A stretch of 64,000 nt of DNA from positions 107,197,001 to 107,261,000 of the forward strand of contig CM059584.1 of the NCBI GenBank assembly GCA_030407085.1. Direction: 5' to 3'. Both the position numbers and the translations under genes were made by a program. This DNA comes from Trichopria drosophilae (Eukaryota > Arthropoda > Insecta > Hymenoptera > Diapriidae). Position 1 is the first letter of the stretch. Each line of letters begins with the position of its first letter. The notes below the pieces were generated by a model. The model saw only the letters and a program-made list of their open reading frames with translations, was not told the DNA's origin and did not search any database. Shown here piece by piece: positions 24,197-36,475 of the stretch.

Positions 24197-24310
24197 ATTG
24201 ATCTCTTCGGAAGAGGCGCTGAACACAATCATGATTGAACATCACTTACAAGTAAGTTCGTTTAATCATACAATTGTGTTACGCGCCTCTTCCTCGAGAT
24301 CAATGTGTAG
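24197..24310. repeat. DIRS internal complementary region
   Basis: The first part (ATTGATCTCTTCGGAAGAGG to about 24280) is the complement of the 3' outer end. The second part (GTGTTACGCGCCTCTTCC) is the complement of the 5' outer end. The junction AATTGTGTTACG therefore records the joined ends of the circle. Confidence 0.85.
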
Positions 24311-24472
24311 ATGTTTAAAGTCTATTACGGCATTCAATGAGTATCAAAATCAGAAATAATATGAACAAAAATTGAATAACTTATAAGGAAAAATTGAATC
24401 TTATAATTTTATTGTATTTAATGATTAGTAATTACACTAATAAAAATACCTGAGTATTAATAATAATTATAA

Positions 24473-25476
24473 TTATTCAGAATTTCCATTCAAGATAGAA
24501 AAGGCAAATGATTTCCTATAATTTACAATTTCTCGATTGTAAAAATTGGCAAACGTGTTTGATCGTTCTGTCCATCCTGCGGTCTTCTAAATGACATCTA
24601 TGCTGACTCCGTTTTGGTTCGCTAAAGATGTTGAAGCATGTCTCGTGCTGTAGGCATCAAACATTTTGGTATTTACTCCAGCTTCATTCAAGGTCTGTTT
24701 AATCCAACGACTAAGTGTTTGGCTTGACACATTTTTAAAAGGCTTCTTAATAGCAATAAATAAGTATTTTTCAGAACCACGCCCACGTAACGATTTAGTT
24801 TTATTTAAATATTCATCGAGCATTGAAGCAGGGCAAATTATTTAATCTTCTTTATAGTAGGGAATTATTAACGTCGGTTGATTTCTATTTAATTTCGAAG
24901 TTTTTATTTATCTGGGATTTTTATTTGTATTAATTCTTCACTTTTTTCTATGTTGTCAATATTGATTAACTTCAGTGTTTGCATTCGTTGTGCAGTAGTT
25001 AATGCCAGAAGAGTGATTAGTTTCATTGTAAGTTGTTCTAACGTCAATTTTGTAGTAGGTCCTAACTGTTTAAAATAGTTTAGGACAATCTGAGGGTCCC
25101 AGGTTGTTTCGTATTTTGGTTTATTTGGTCTTAAATTTGCAAACCCTGAAAATAACCGTTTTATCTGTGGGTCTTTTCCTATTTCCGGTCCTAATAGCAG
25201 AGCGATTGCAGAGCGACAGCTATTGAGTGTACCATAAGAAACACCTGTTTTGTATTCTTGAGTACAAAATTTTAGAATTTGATAAATGTCGATTTTTAAC
25301 ATATCAATGTTGTTTTTCAGACAAAAATTTTTCCATTTGTTAAGCGAACTAGAATATTGTTTCAATGAAGACGTGGATATGGATGATAACATAATCATGA
25401 TAGCTTCATCTGGAACATTTTTATTTTTTAACGCTTCCCGGATAAAATCCCTACAATCAAACTTATATTCCTCCAA
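24473..25476 (-). pseudogene. DIRS tyrosine recombinase
   Basis: The N-terminal core-binding part starts MEEYKFDCRDFI and includes SSLNKWKNFCLKN. The catalytic part shows the first Arg in TTAQRMQTLKL, the His/Arg box in YSTRHASTSLA and the Tyr region FANFYNREI. The frame is interrupted near 24900-24830 and by a TAG at 24587-24589, just before KTAGWTERSNTF. In DIRS this enzyme integrates the circular DNA copy, taking the place of a DDE integrase. Confidence 0.85.
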
Positions 25477-27301
25477 ATCGGGTGTGTTCTTCTATCCAAG
25501 GAACGAAGTAGATTAATATTTGGTTTGAAATAAACTGGTTTACTGCCTAACATTTTTAAAAACAAAGGAAACCAAACTTGATTTGGCCAATGAGGGACTA
25601 CAACAATACCTCTAGAGCCTTCGTGTTTAATTTTTTGTAAAACGCGTAGAATAACTGCAAAAGGAGGAAACGCGTAGAAAAAATAATTATTCCATTTAAA
25701 AGTAAACGCGTCTACAGTGAGAGATCCTGGACTTTTAAACCAGGAAACGTAAAGTTTACATTTTGTGTTTGTTCTTGTTGCAAATAAATCTATTTGTGGC
25801 ATACCCATTTGGTGTGTTATAGTTTGGAAAGCTGACTGAGATAGAGAAAATTCCGTCTCTGGTTCAAGACGTCTGGATTCTTAGTCAGCTTCGACATTAT
25901 CTTTGGAACGAATATATGAGACGAAAACCCAAATATTTCTTTGTTCACACCAGTCCCAAATTTGTCTTATTACGTTGTGCATTCCAGGGAACTTAATACT
26001 GCCCCTCTTGTTTATTAAGGCAACAGCGGTAGTATTATCTACTCTCAACAATATATCACAATTTCGTAAATCGTTTGCAAAACATTTCAGGCTAAAAAAC
26101 GGTGCTAGTATTTCTAGCTAATAGATGTGAAGTTTTCGTTCATCTTCATTCCAAAAACCATGTGTACGTTGATCTTTATAACAACTACCCCACCCAGATG
26201 ATGATGCATCCGAAAATATTTCAAGTAATGGTTTAAATTGTGTAATAGGACATATTGCTTTACCAATATTACAATACCACCATTTAAAATCAATTTGTAA
26301 ATAATTAGAAAGGACCATAGAAGCTTCAAAATCACCACCATATTTTTTAAGGGCTAAGAATTTTTCTATCTCGAAATTTTTTATGCGTACCCTTCCATAT
26401 TTTAGGGATGTGCAACATGATCCTAGAACACCTATGAACGCCGCAAAATTTCGAATAGTACATACTTTTAAATTCATAAATTTCGTAATTAATTCCTTAT
26501 ATTTTTCTATTTTGTCTTTTGGAAGCTCGATACTCATTTTTTCAGAATCATAATTAAACCCGAGAAATTTACATATCGTGGATGGTATCATACAACTTTT
26601 TTCTTCATTTATTATAAAGCCTAAATTTTCAAGTTAATTACGAGTTTCTTGAATATTTTTACGACTTTCATCATAGGAATTTCCAAAAACAAGAATGTCA
26701 TCCAAATATATAACCGAAAGGTAACCTTTCTCTCTTAACTTTGACATTACAGGTTTTAATAATTTTGTGAAAATATATGGCGCAAAATTTAGACCGAAAG
26801 GTAAGCATATATATTCATATAAAGTACCTTCAAATTGAATCGTAAGAATCGTCTATCAGATTTTTTAATTTTAATTAAGTAATATGCGTCTTTCAGATCC
26901 ATAGACGCCATGAAACATCCAGGAAATAGCATGCGTTTTACTATTTTACCATCCTCGAGCTTGAAATGTTCAGCCTGAATGTATTCATTAAGGCGTTTTA
27001 AATTTAAAATAATCCGGTACGATCCGTCTGATTTTGGTCTAAGAAAAATATTGGAAATAAATTGTCCTGGCGTTGGTAAACACGTATTTAAAACTCCTTT
27101 GTTTAATAAAATATGGATTTGTTCTCGAATTTTAATTTTATCTTTTGTAGTCCAACGCGGTTCAACTATTGGTTTATGTTGAAAAACTTGAGAAGAAAAA
27201 GAGATTTTAAATCCTGACACCCAACTTAGAATGGTTTCATCTGTTGTTAAAAATGCCCAGTTTTTCAAGAATGAAGATAATCGTCCTGCGAAACAACTCA
27301 C
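25428..27301 (-). pseudogene. DIRS reverse transcriptase and RNase H
   Basis: Conserved blocks appear in order: a PGQFISNIFLRPKSDGSYR fingers region, SMDLKDAYYLIKI (motif A), VIYLDDILVF (motif C, about 26695-26715), CKFLGFNYDS, and RNase H beginning LEIFSDASSSGWG. Then comes IDLFATRTNTK...VDAFTFKWN...YAFPPF, the block DIRS elements carry before the recombinase. At least three lesions occur: a frameshift after RRFLRFN near 26845, a TAA near 26634 and a TAG near 26118. It would have copied the element's RNA into DNA. Confidence 0.88.
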
Positions 27302-27306
27302 CTCTA

Positions 27307-28873
27307 TTATCTCTTTTTCGTGTATTCCTGACGATGACGTAGGTCTTGTTTCATCCGTTGTTTGTTCATTGGAGTTTGTTTGCGACCTCGACTGAAATTG
27401 TTCCTTTGCCCGCCCCCTCTCGATTTGAATGATGTCCGGGGAGGCGGGTTGTAGAAGTTTTTTGAATTGTTAGCTTTTTCAGATGCTTTGCTGGGCGCTA
27501 ATTTTAAATCCTTCGAAGATTGTTGTAAAACTTTTGCAACTTTCAGTTTATCGACTAAATCTTTACCAAACAACCACTCGTCAGACGTTAAATCTTTCAA
27601 GGTATCTTTAAAAGAAGCTTTAATATTTTTTACAATTAAACTTTTTCGAATTTGGGTTTCGTCGTGTTGCAAGTCAGTTAATAATCGCATAACTCCATTC
27701 AATGGTTCTAAATATTGTTTCTTTTCCGTCGGATTACAATGAATGATTGAATCAATAAGTTATCCCACACCGAATAGAGCACTTAGATTATAGAGATTTT
27801 TTCCTGTTTTTCGATTATTCTTTTGTCTCTTTTTATTATTGTAATATCTACTGCCGCCTTTACTTCTACATTTAATTTAGGCGGTAACATTAAAGAACAA
27901 TTTTCTGGTGGATTAAAATTTGTTAACAACAACTTTTTGTCGTCTGATGAAAGTCCTTTTTTAATAATATTTGTCCAAATTTTTGCTAATTGATCGTTAA
28001 TAGCTGGTGCGAAAGAACGATCAGAAGAAAGGGGCTCACCAAATATTTTAAGAATATCTTCATCTATTCCCTGTGTTGGATTTGCTTCAGTTGAATTATT
28101 TATATTGTTTCGCTTCTTTTCTGAATCAACTTGATCCTTTTCTGAAGCAACTTGTTCCTCATATTCATCATTTTTATTTTGTTCAACAATTTCCATAATT
28201 TGATTATTATCTGCGTCTTCATTAGATTGACTTTTATCCGTTTGAAAATGGTCTTCATCAGTTTCGAAGTCGGAACTGTCAGATTGATAGTTATCATAAT
28301 AATATCGATGATATGGGCTCGGTGTACGATTTCTATATTTATGAGATGAAGAACCATGTCTACGGTAATCCCGATTATCACCTGTCATATATAATATGAA
28401 GTAACTGAATAATATGCATTCTTCACAATTATCGAATAATTATGATAACATATATTTTCTGTATTGAATTATATGTATAACGGAGGTTGAACCTCAGAAT
28501 ACATCATTATTTTGATTAATCGGTTGAACCGAGAAATCAATCAGTGAAGGTTATATATAACATGTTAATATCACAATTTAGTTGAACCAAAATGTGAATA
28601 CAATTCGCCTTAGCATATGAGCATTCAATTAAGTACAAACGAAGTTGAACCTCGCTGTACATACGTAGAGAAATCTTTTCAATTTCGGTTTTAAATTGCC
28701 ACATAATGTAACTTTAACCTAATAAACTTACGGCTTTTCGAATGTTTTCTTTTCTTATGTTTTTTATCTTTCCGTCGCAAAAGTTCTTTTTCTAAGATTT
28801 TTATTCGCTTTTTCAAATCATCCTCTTCAATCTCAGTATCAGAAAAGCGATCGTTGTAGTTTCTTTTGCTCAT
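27307..28873 (-). pseudogene. DIRS gag-like gene with an intron
   Basis: The start MSKRNYNDRFSDTEIEEDDL is followed by a charged coiled segment. A GTAAGT donor near 28734 and a GACAG acceptor near 28385 join in phase to DNRDYRRHGSSSHKYRNRTP, so the gene had a 350-bp intron. The middle is acidic. The C-terminal part (DEWLFGKDLVDKLK, then GGGQRNNFSRGRK) is typical of DIRS gag. A stop and a frameshift lie between 27783 and 27702. Confidence 0.7.
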
Positions 28874-28929
28874 TTTTGTTCAAAATTTTTTTAATTCGAT
28901 GTAACTTATTGGCACAAAGAAGAAGAATA

Positions 28930-29056
28930 ACAGATTCGACAAATTATGTAACAGCTGACAAACGAAAAGAACTTTTTGACTTTAAAAATTGTGAAGGAAT
29001 TGGTGCATCGCAGAAGCACTACACATTGATTTTGAGGAAGAGGCGCGTAACACAAT
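28930..29056. repeat. DIRS inverted terminal repeat (5' end)
   Basis: Reverse complement of about 23990-24110, ending GAGGCGCGTAACACAAT. It lies upstream of the gag-like start and so would act as the untranslated leader. Confidence 0.85.
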
Positions 29057-29178
29057 CATTATTGTACCAAATGAATTGAAGTGAGAAGAAGAAATTATCT
29101 TTCAAAAAATCAACAAAAGATTTGATAAAATCTTAGAAATGATTGTTTTCCTTACATTACAATCGTTAAAACTATGTA

Positions 29179-29394
29179 CCTGATGTTTCCGAACGTTCGA
29201 TGAACGATTTCTTGGTGATATCGCAGTGAAAAAATAATCAAACAAAAGTGTCATCGGGCCCGTTGAGCCCTCTGTGTATTTTCACTATTAAAACATAATA
29301 AATTTATAACTTTTATAAATTTTTCGCTTTATTAGATTATTTTGTCACTGCGACGTCCCTGAGAAATCGTTCATTGAACGTTCAGAACTTCAGG
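29179..29394. mobile_element. 216-bp foldback MITE
   Basis: CCTGATGTTTCCGAACGTTC, then ATGAACGATTTCT and CGCAGTGA, are mirrored at the right by TCACTGCG, AGAAATCGTTCAT and GAACGTTCAGAACTTCAGG. Arms are about 60 bp. It is non-coding and no target duplication is obvious. Confidence 0.7.
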
Positions 29395-29496
29395 AACATG
29401 TTAAAACATAAATATCAAATATAAACAGAAGAGAAATATCGGCATTATTAACCACACTTATCGAATAAAAAACGAATAATATTTGAGTTCAATACC

Positions 29497-29640
29497 TTTC
29501 TTTCACCTTCACTAGTCATGCCTCTTTCGCTATCCGATATTACTTATTTTCGTTTGGTCCGAATAACCTATACAATTATTTGAAAATAAAATAGATATAT
29601 AATATTGTTTAAAATCAAGGCTTTTTAATTAATGATCGAT
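29497..29640 (-). pseudogene. Decayed duplicate of the 23.7-kb exon region
   Basis: The block with CCTTTCTTTCACCTTCACTAG and, further on, AATATTGTTTAAAATCAAGGCTTTTTAATTAAT resembles 23703-23890 in content and order. The exon frame (SDSERGMTSEGERK) contains a stop. It indicates a local duplication now lying on the other side of the DIRS element. Confidence 0.5.
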
Positions 29641-29964
29641 TGCGACTTCCATTTCTGGTGAGTAAAAGTATAGAGGTGAATTTTGATAGCTAGTGAAATT
29701 TAATTTAAATTTATTAAGGTGCTTATTTTCAGAAGTAGGTATCCAAAGGTTATTAAAAAACAGAATTTCTGAAATAATAATCAAATAAAAAATCGCTATA
29801 TTTGAGAATATCATATAAAAAATCAACAGTTTATTAAGTAAAATCTTAAAAAATGTTTTTCTTATAATAAAGTCGTGAAAATATGAACACCAAAATTAAA
29901 AAAGGGGGATATATAGTCCTTCTTAACCACACTCACTGACTAAAAAATGAACAATATTCCTAAT

Positions 29965-30060
29965 AAATACCTTTTCTTTACTTTCGCTAGCCGTGGCACT
30001 TTCGCTCTCCGATGTAATTTTGTTACCCTTTTCCGAGATAACCGACACAAGATTTTTTTT
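29965..30060 (-). pseudogene. Third copy of the serine-rich exon
   Basis: Minus-strand frame KITSESESATASESKEK followed by a GTATTTAT donor resembles the two other copies. No convincing acceptor is seen. Confidence 0.4.
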
Positions 30061-30165
30061 TAATATTTGTAAATACTCTAAAAAATTAGAATAAACATGA
30101 AATTAATACATTACATACGAAATGAATAATGACTAACATGTAAACTAGAAAATGGAGAATCAAAC

Positions 30166-30394
30166 ATACCGACTTTTTAAATCTTCCTCTAGAGCAGGAT
30201 TTCATGTTCTGAGTATTTACAATTTTCGACATTTCCTTTCTCAGGAACGCTTCGTCTCCTTTTGATAATAAAATGTAAGTATTTAGAATATTACTGGATA
30301 TTTCTAAATCGTTTGATAGGTTAGTTTTCCCACTTGTCAACATTACAATTAACGCAGAAAGCACCATATTTTTTTGTTGTTTATATTTTTGCAT
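30166..30394 (-). CDS. Exon-like open frame of unknown identity
   Basis: The frame starts MQKYKQQKNMVLSALIVML, continues through a mixed polar segment (KGDEAFLRKEMSKIVN) and ends CSRGRFKK just before a GGTATG donor. Amino-acid usage is gene-like, but I recognise no family. By position it could be a 5' exon of the BEN locus or a remnant of a duplicated copy. Confidence 0.35.
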
Positions 30395-32436
30395 TAAACG
30401 ATTTACTTACTACTGAATTGCAAAATTTGCCTCCAAATTTTGATAATTTTTTAATTTTGATAATTTTTTACTCGAGAACGGCTACTCTGAGCGAGAAAAT
30501 GAATAAAAGTATTTTGATTCCATATTTCACGTAAAATTCGGTAGTATTTTTTTATTTTTCCTGAAGCACTATTTTTTAGTTTGCGGTTGCCATATTGTAT
30601 CTGCCATTTTGAATTTTGATAAGCTAATAATGAATTTAGATCTAATGATCCTATACAGTGGCTATAAAGCTGTGTAAATACGTTATTCTATCTGATTCAT
30701 CACGGCCGCCATCTTGAAAATCAATTCTATGAGCTAATTTTGCTAATGTGCATCAAATTTATTGCCACGAAACTGGAAAAAGTTATTTTTTCGGCTAAAA
30801 CTTAGATTAGAATTAAAAAGTGCACATTACTGTGATTTTTCAATAATTTCGGGCATTCGGACGCCATTTTGGATCGGTTAACAATGCAAATCACAGTATC
30901 TAAAAATATATTTTGGGAATACAACATTCGGGTCCCGCATCCTGATGGGTTAGAATGTTCTTCTGTACCGACAACGTTGTTAAAAAAATTCCTTAAAAAA
31001 AAAAACAAATCGAAAATCAGCATTTTTATTTGTTTATTGTTAAAAAGAAACAATTTGCTGTCATTTATTGACAATTTTGGCTATGCCATTCGAAAGATGA
31101 GACTTTTTTACACAAGAATATGTATCCCAATATTTTTTCCATACGGGTTATAATTGAAAGGCAGAGGCGTAAAGGTGACGTCAAAATTTTAGTCATTTGA
31201 GCGTTAAAGGGTTAACTTGGATTACTTTATGTCTCACTGCTACGATTTCTGCAGGTAAACTGTTTGCATTAGTGACATTCACAAATGTTTATTTAAATTT
31301 ACAATAATATCAACAATGTATGTACAAAATATAAGAACAACACACATATTTTATATATATACAGACAGACAGACATGTTTCTTCTATTTCACAGATTATT
31401 TTGATCCACGGACTTTGAGTGGACAATTCTTGAAGAAGACGAATCAAAGATGAAGAAAATGAAGTTGTTTTTATTTATCCTCATAGAAGGACCGTTGTTT
31501 AAGGTTACAATTTAATTTTTTGTACCTGTATTTGTACTGAATATTTCATAACGTTAATAATTAATAAATATTATTATGAAATTAATGTCGAAAAAATATG
31601 TAAAAGAAAAAGATATTTTATTTTCCCTACCTTCATTATGAAATATGCAGAAATGATTATATGTATATGTAATTGTTGCATTTATAATTTATGTAAGATT
31701 ATTGTATGTCACATCAGAGCGAAGCAACGAAACATAAGAGCAGAAACTTATTACAATTTTCTAATCAATACTTAATTTTAGTCTATAACTTCTATACTCG
31801 TTGCATATCTCGTTATGTTTGTTTTTGTGATGTACAGTGTTTTTGAAATGTTGTATAAAAAATACGAAATGAAGTGCTGATTGTTTACTCTAAGAAAGTT
31901 TCATCAATACGGTCAGATTTTGTGATATTTTTATAAAAATGTAATTGCAACTATACCACTGTGTACTATGTGCTTTTTGGAGCTTAGAAGATCTTTCGAA
32001 TAAGGACATTCCAAGAGAGTGATTTGAAATAATATTGACACATTAATGACATTCTAAACGCCCAAAGAAATGTCAACAAATATTAAATAAAAAATTCAAA
32101 AAAATTAGAGTGAACATAAAAACACATTTTCTACATAATTACGGATGGAATTTTTTCGGCAAACAAATTTTTTTAAGGGTCAAAATAAGTGTTTACACTT
32201 TTTCTTTTAGCACCACTGAATTCCAAGTAAAAAATTACAAAAGGCGTAAGTTTTGCAAAATTTTTAAAAGTGTATTTCATAGAGCTGATTTTGAGCGTAT
32301 ACCCTCCCCTTAATACTGACACAGTAAAACTGGCGCCGTATAAAGAATTGAATTAAGAATTGTTTCTAATGGACAGGAAATACTTTTAGCTTTTGCTGAA
32401 GAATGATTTATAAAAATATCCCCCGAATAAAGACAA
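30395..32436. other. Non-coding stretch with scattered repeat remnants
   Basis: GCCATATTGTATCTGCCATTTTGAATT near 30589 is a diverged ~120-bp module. GCGTTAAAGGGTTAAC near 31202 resembles one end of a TTAA-target transposon, but no partner end was found. An ACAG microsatellite lies near 31364. No gene is recognised. Confidence 0.45.
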
Positions 32437-33075
32437 AAATTAAATCAGTAATAAAAGAGTTTACGTAAAAGCAATTCTGATCTGATATTTTGTGTCGCGA
32501 TCAATAAATTTAAATAACTTGTGATACCGCAACAGCATTACCCGGGTAGAAAGTTCACGAGGCATTCTCTAGTAATGTCGAGGCACTAGTGAGGGTGAAG
32601 CGAGTTTTACTAGAATAGTCAAACTTGCGAGTTTCTAATAAGTAACTTGTCAAGAAAACTGGAAAGACATAAAATAAAATCTAGGTTTTTGCTAGTTTAT
32701 CTTACAAATCCCTATAAAGTAGAAAATTATGAATCCCTCACAGATAACTTGTTAGTAACAATAGCTTAAGTAATGTTAGAGAAAACAAGCCTAGTTTCTG
32801 GCCAGTCAACCTTACAAATCTTGATTTAATTTTTTTTTTTCATTTTATTTAAAAAATGAACATTTTATACTATAGAGATGCCTGATAAGGGTTGCGGATT
32901 GCGCGAACACCTGGTGCACGTAGTTCAGCTACCTCATAGGGTTAGGTTAATTATAATTAAGATAACCTCAATTGTATTGAATTGTCTTAAATTTCACATC
33001 AATTGCTTACATCGAAGCAATCGGTCTTCATTCAGGTTTTCTGAGAAACTGTTCATTTTTTAAATTATTCTAAAT

Positions 33076-33241
33076 ATGAATCGCAAAAGAGAATTAACAC
33101 GAAAGCGCGTGAAAAAATTCCGAAAAAGAAGAAAACTATTTTCACAAGAGGAAACGAGAGGTATACGATATAAATGATAGTGTACAATAACCAGTATATT
33201 AATATTATTTTTTATAACTATTACATTTCAATTACAATATA

Positions 33242-33284
<43 letters not shown>

Positions 33285-35472
33285 ATAATAATGTTAATCA
33301 GTAGATTTCTGTTCATTTACAATTTTTAAAGTAGCCTTTTTAATTATACACTAGAAGAAACAGGAGAACAAAGCGTCACTGCAGGTCCAGCCCGTTCTCC
33401 TCAATTTGAAAATCAGTTAATAAGTTCCAGTACGTACATAGACTACATATATTACTAACTATTTCAATCGATTATACGAATCATAAAATATGATATATGA
33501 ATACATGTTTGTAGGTGATGAGATAGAATCTGATGTCGCTCTCAATAGCCAAACACTACTTCCAATCTTAATAACACATGTAGAATCATTACCAAGTCCT
33601 TCTAATATTGATCAACCTAATACTTTGGAATCAGAAAGAATCTATACCGATCCCAGTGATGAAAATTCTAATTCTAATATAGAGTATTATAGCTATGATG
33701 AAGATGTCTTTCAAAATACTATAGTCGAAGAAAATGTACCAATCGAGGTTGATGAAGTAGAACAATTAAGACAATGGGCTCTTGAATGTTCCATACCTCA
33801 TGCAAATTTGGATAAACTGTTATCAATTTTAAGAAAAAAATTGATTCCTGATTTACCAATGAGCTCTAAGACATTTCTTCATACAAGTCGTACAAAGTAT
33901 CAAATTCAAAACCTTGAAAATGGTGAATTTGTATATTTAGGAATTCGCAAAGGACTTTTAGCTTGTACGAATATTAATTTGCATGCTGATTTAATAGAAT
34001 TACAAATTAACATCGACGGGTTGCCATTATTTAAATCAAACTCAAATCAATTCCTTCCAATTCTATGTAAAATACATTTTGATCCGGACATTTATTCACC
34101 ATTTCCTGTTGCAATTTATTGTGGACATGAAAAACCAAAAAATTTAGATGAATTTCTTAGACAATTTATCGAAGAGTTAAATGAATTGCAACAAACAGGC
34201 ATTACTATCGATGGGAAGTTTTTTAATATTTGCTTAAAATGCTTCATATGTGATACTCCAGAGCGGTCTCACATAAAATGTATCAAAAGTCATGGTGGTT
34301 ACGATGCTTGTGAAAGATGCATCGTTCATGGGTTATATGTCAATAAACGTATGACATATCCTGAGGCTGATTGCGACGAAAGAACAAATGAATCTTTTCG
34401 TAATCAGACAGATGCACCTCATCATGTTACACCTCTACTAAACATCAATCCTCCAATTGATATGGGATCAGTATTTATTTTAGATATGATGCATTTGGCC
34501 TGTCTTGGAATAATGAAAAAATTATGTCTTTATTGGCTAAGTGACATGAGATATAAAATTGGAAGAGTTGAACGAGAATTATTAAATAAAAGAATGGAAA
34601 ACTTTCGAACCCAAGTACCAAAAGAATTCCATCGTAAACCTCGAACAACATTATTTATAGCCAAGTGGAAAGCTACAGAATTTCGATTCTTTCTATTATA
34701 CTGTGGGCCAATTGTTTTAAAAGGAATTTTACCAAGGAAAATGTACAACCACTTTTTATTATTTCATGCAGCATTTCGGATCTTATGTGATGAAAAATAT
34801 GCAGTAGACAAAAATGAACAAGCAAAATCTTATTTGAAAACATTTTTTGAACTTGGATCTGAAGTATACAATTGGGATTTTTACGTAATGAATGTACACA
34901 ATGTTCTTCACATTGCAGATGATGCTAAAAATATGCGATGCAGTTTAAGTCGAATATCAGCATTCCCCTTTGAAAATCTCTTAGGAAAATTGAAAGTATT
35001 ACTGCGGTCTGGTAATAAACCTCTTGCACAGGTAGTCCGACGTATACATGAAATATATTCTGTAGTAAAAATACCTACTGTATTAAAAAATGTACAAATT
35101 TTGGACAAATATCATCAAGATGATAGAACTGTTATTATAAAAAAAATACAATTTCAAGGTACTATTGTAACGTGTTCATATCCAGATAATATGGTACTAC
35201 TGCAAGATGGAACATGTTTAGAAATTTCTAAAATTTTTCAAGAACCAGGAATGTTTCTTATTCAACTTTCAGGCCGAAAAATGGAACAGAGAAAACCAAC
35301 TTATACTTATCCTGTCAATTCCAAATACTTTAATATGTGGAAATTATATACGGAACTTCAAGAAGAACAGACAACACATTCCATTAATGATATTGAAAAA
35401 AAACTTGTTACATTATGTATCGACTCAAAAAATGGTAAAAAGAAAATTTATACTGTACCTGTTTTGCACTAA
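33076..35472 (+). CDS. Transposase of the 6.8-kb element (CMC/KDZ-like), apparently intact
   Basis: Three exons (33076-33160, 33355-33429, 33515-35472) join in phase to about 705 residues with no stop or frameshift. Exon 1 is very basic (MNRKRELTRKRVKKFRKR). The core shows INIDGLPLFKSN (likely first catalytic Asp), FICDTPERSHIKCIKSHGG followed by CERC, a zinc-knuckle-like insertion, and VFILDMMHLACLGIMKK (likely second Asp). Late blocks include SAFPFENLLGKLK, a candidate catalytic Glu. This architecture is known from CACTA-like and related RNase H-type transposases. Exact family assignment needs a search. The open frame and matching terminal repeats make this a candidate active enzyme. Confidence 0.8.
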
Positions 35473-36475
35473 AAAAGGGTCAAACATTAACACTACCTTT
35501 GACACTAATAGTATACAATATATTGAAATAATAGATTATTAATAATATATTGACGACGAGAACAAATCCAACGAAAGCAAAATTGAACAAAAAGGCATCG
35601 AACCATTATTGTGAAATGACAATGAGTTCAGGAAGAAACCCTCACTGACAACACATTGCCACAAATGTGAGAGACAAGAAGTGTAACGGCAACATGTAAA
35701 TTCATTCACATACATATATGACCATTTACATATCCAGGCACATATATTGGTATCACGAGTTGTATCCTACAGTAGGAGCATACAATTTTTCCAAAAGATG
35801 CTGTTGTTGCTGAACCAACTGGTGTCTCGTCGATCCACTATAACCTAAAACCTGAAATTATACATACCCTAAACCTTGAAAAAAGGAATATAGCACGAAA
35901 CATTCAATTTTACTTATTCCTCGTTTGAATAATGTTATACGAGGTCATTGAGTAATTTAATGTGAATTATTTACAAGTTGGACAATTACATAGTATAAAA
36001 TAAACCCACGCACTAACGAAACGATGTTACACCTATACGTTTCGAGCGCAAACTGCACCGCGGCAGACACGTCACACGTTTTCGGAGCCGGTCGTAACTC
36101 TCCGGAGTTGTTCGGAGGTTTTCGGAAATACTCGGGAACTTTGTTTTTTTTGGCGAAAGTTTGCGAATCTATCTGTACATGTGCACTGAATAAAATTTAT
36201 CAACATCAGCAAGTGTATTTTTTTTGCAAAATAAAAAATCAGCATAAAAAGGGATCACCCGAATGGTGCAAGTACGTATTATTAAATATTAGGTATAATT
36301 GTAAACATTTTTGTCACTGATAACCCAATCTTAATAACAAATTCATCTATATCTTTAATATATTTATGATCGGCATGAACCATAACCTCTCTTATTTTGT
36401 AATCATCTTTCTGTTATCAATAATTTTATATTACCAAAATATGTAAAGAGTGTTGTAATCATTACTTTTATGTAG
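35473..36475. other. Spacer between the two transposon genes
   Basis: Includes a short open frame (36024-36320) whose 3' part meets a GTACGT donor near 36271. It may contain the first, short exon of the DUF4806-type gene. Nothing else is recognised. Confidence 0.4.

Larger units (their letters stand above)
23932..29056 (-). mobile_element. DIRS retrotransposon with inverted ends and internal complementary region
   Basis: In the minus direction it has a 5' inverted end, a spliced gag-like gene, RT with YLDD, RNase H, a tyrosine recombinase and a 3' inverted end. The stretch at 24197-24310 is complementary to both outer ends joined together, the internal complementary region DIRS elements use to close a circle for integration. 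That composite fixes the outer ends at about 23932 and 29056 without a target duplication, as expected for recombinase-mediated insertion. Every gene carries stops or frameshifts, so this copy is dead but structurally complete. It splits the upstream part of the BEN locus. Confidence 0.88.

Noticed and set aside
31195..31220. End of a second TTAA-target transposon (GCGTTAAAGGGTTAA)
   Set aside because: No partner terminal repeat was found within reach; kept only as a remark.
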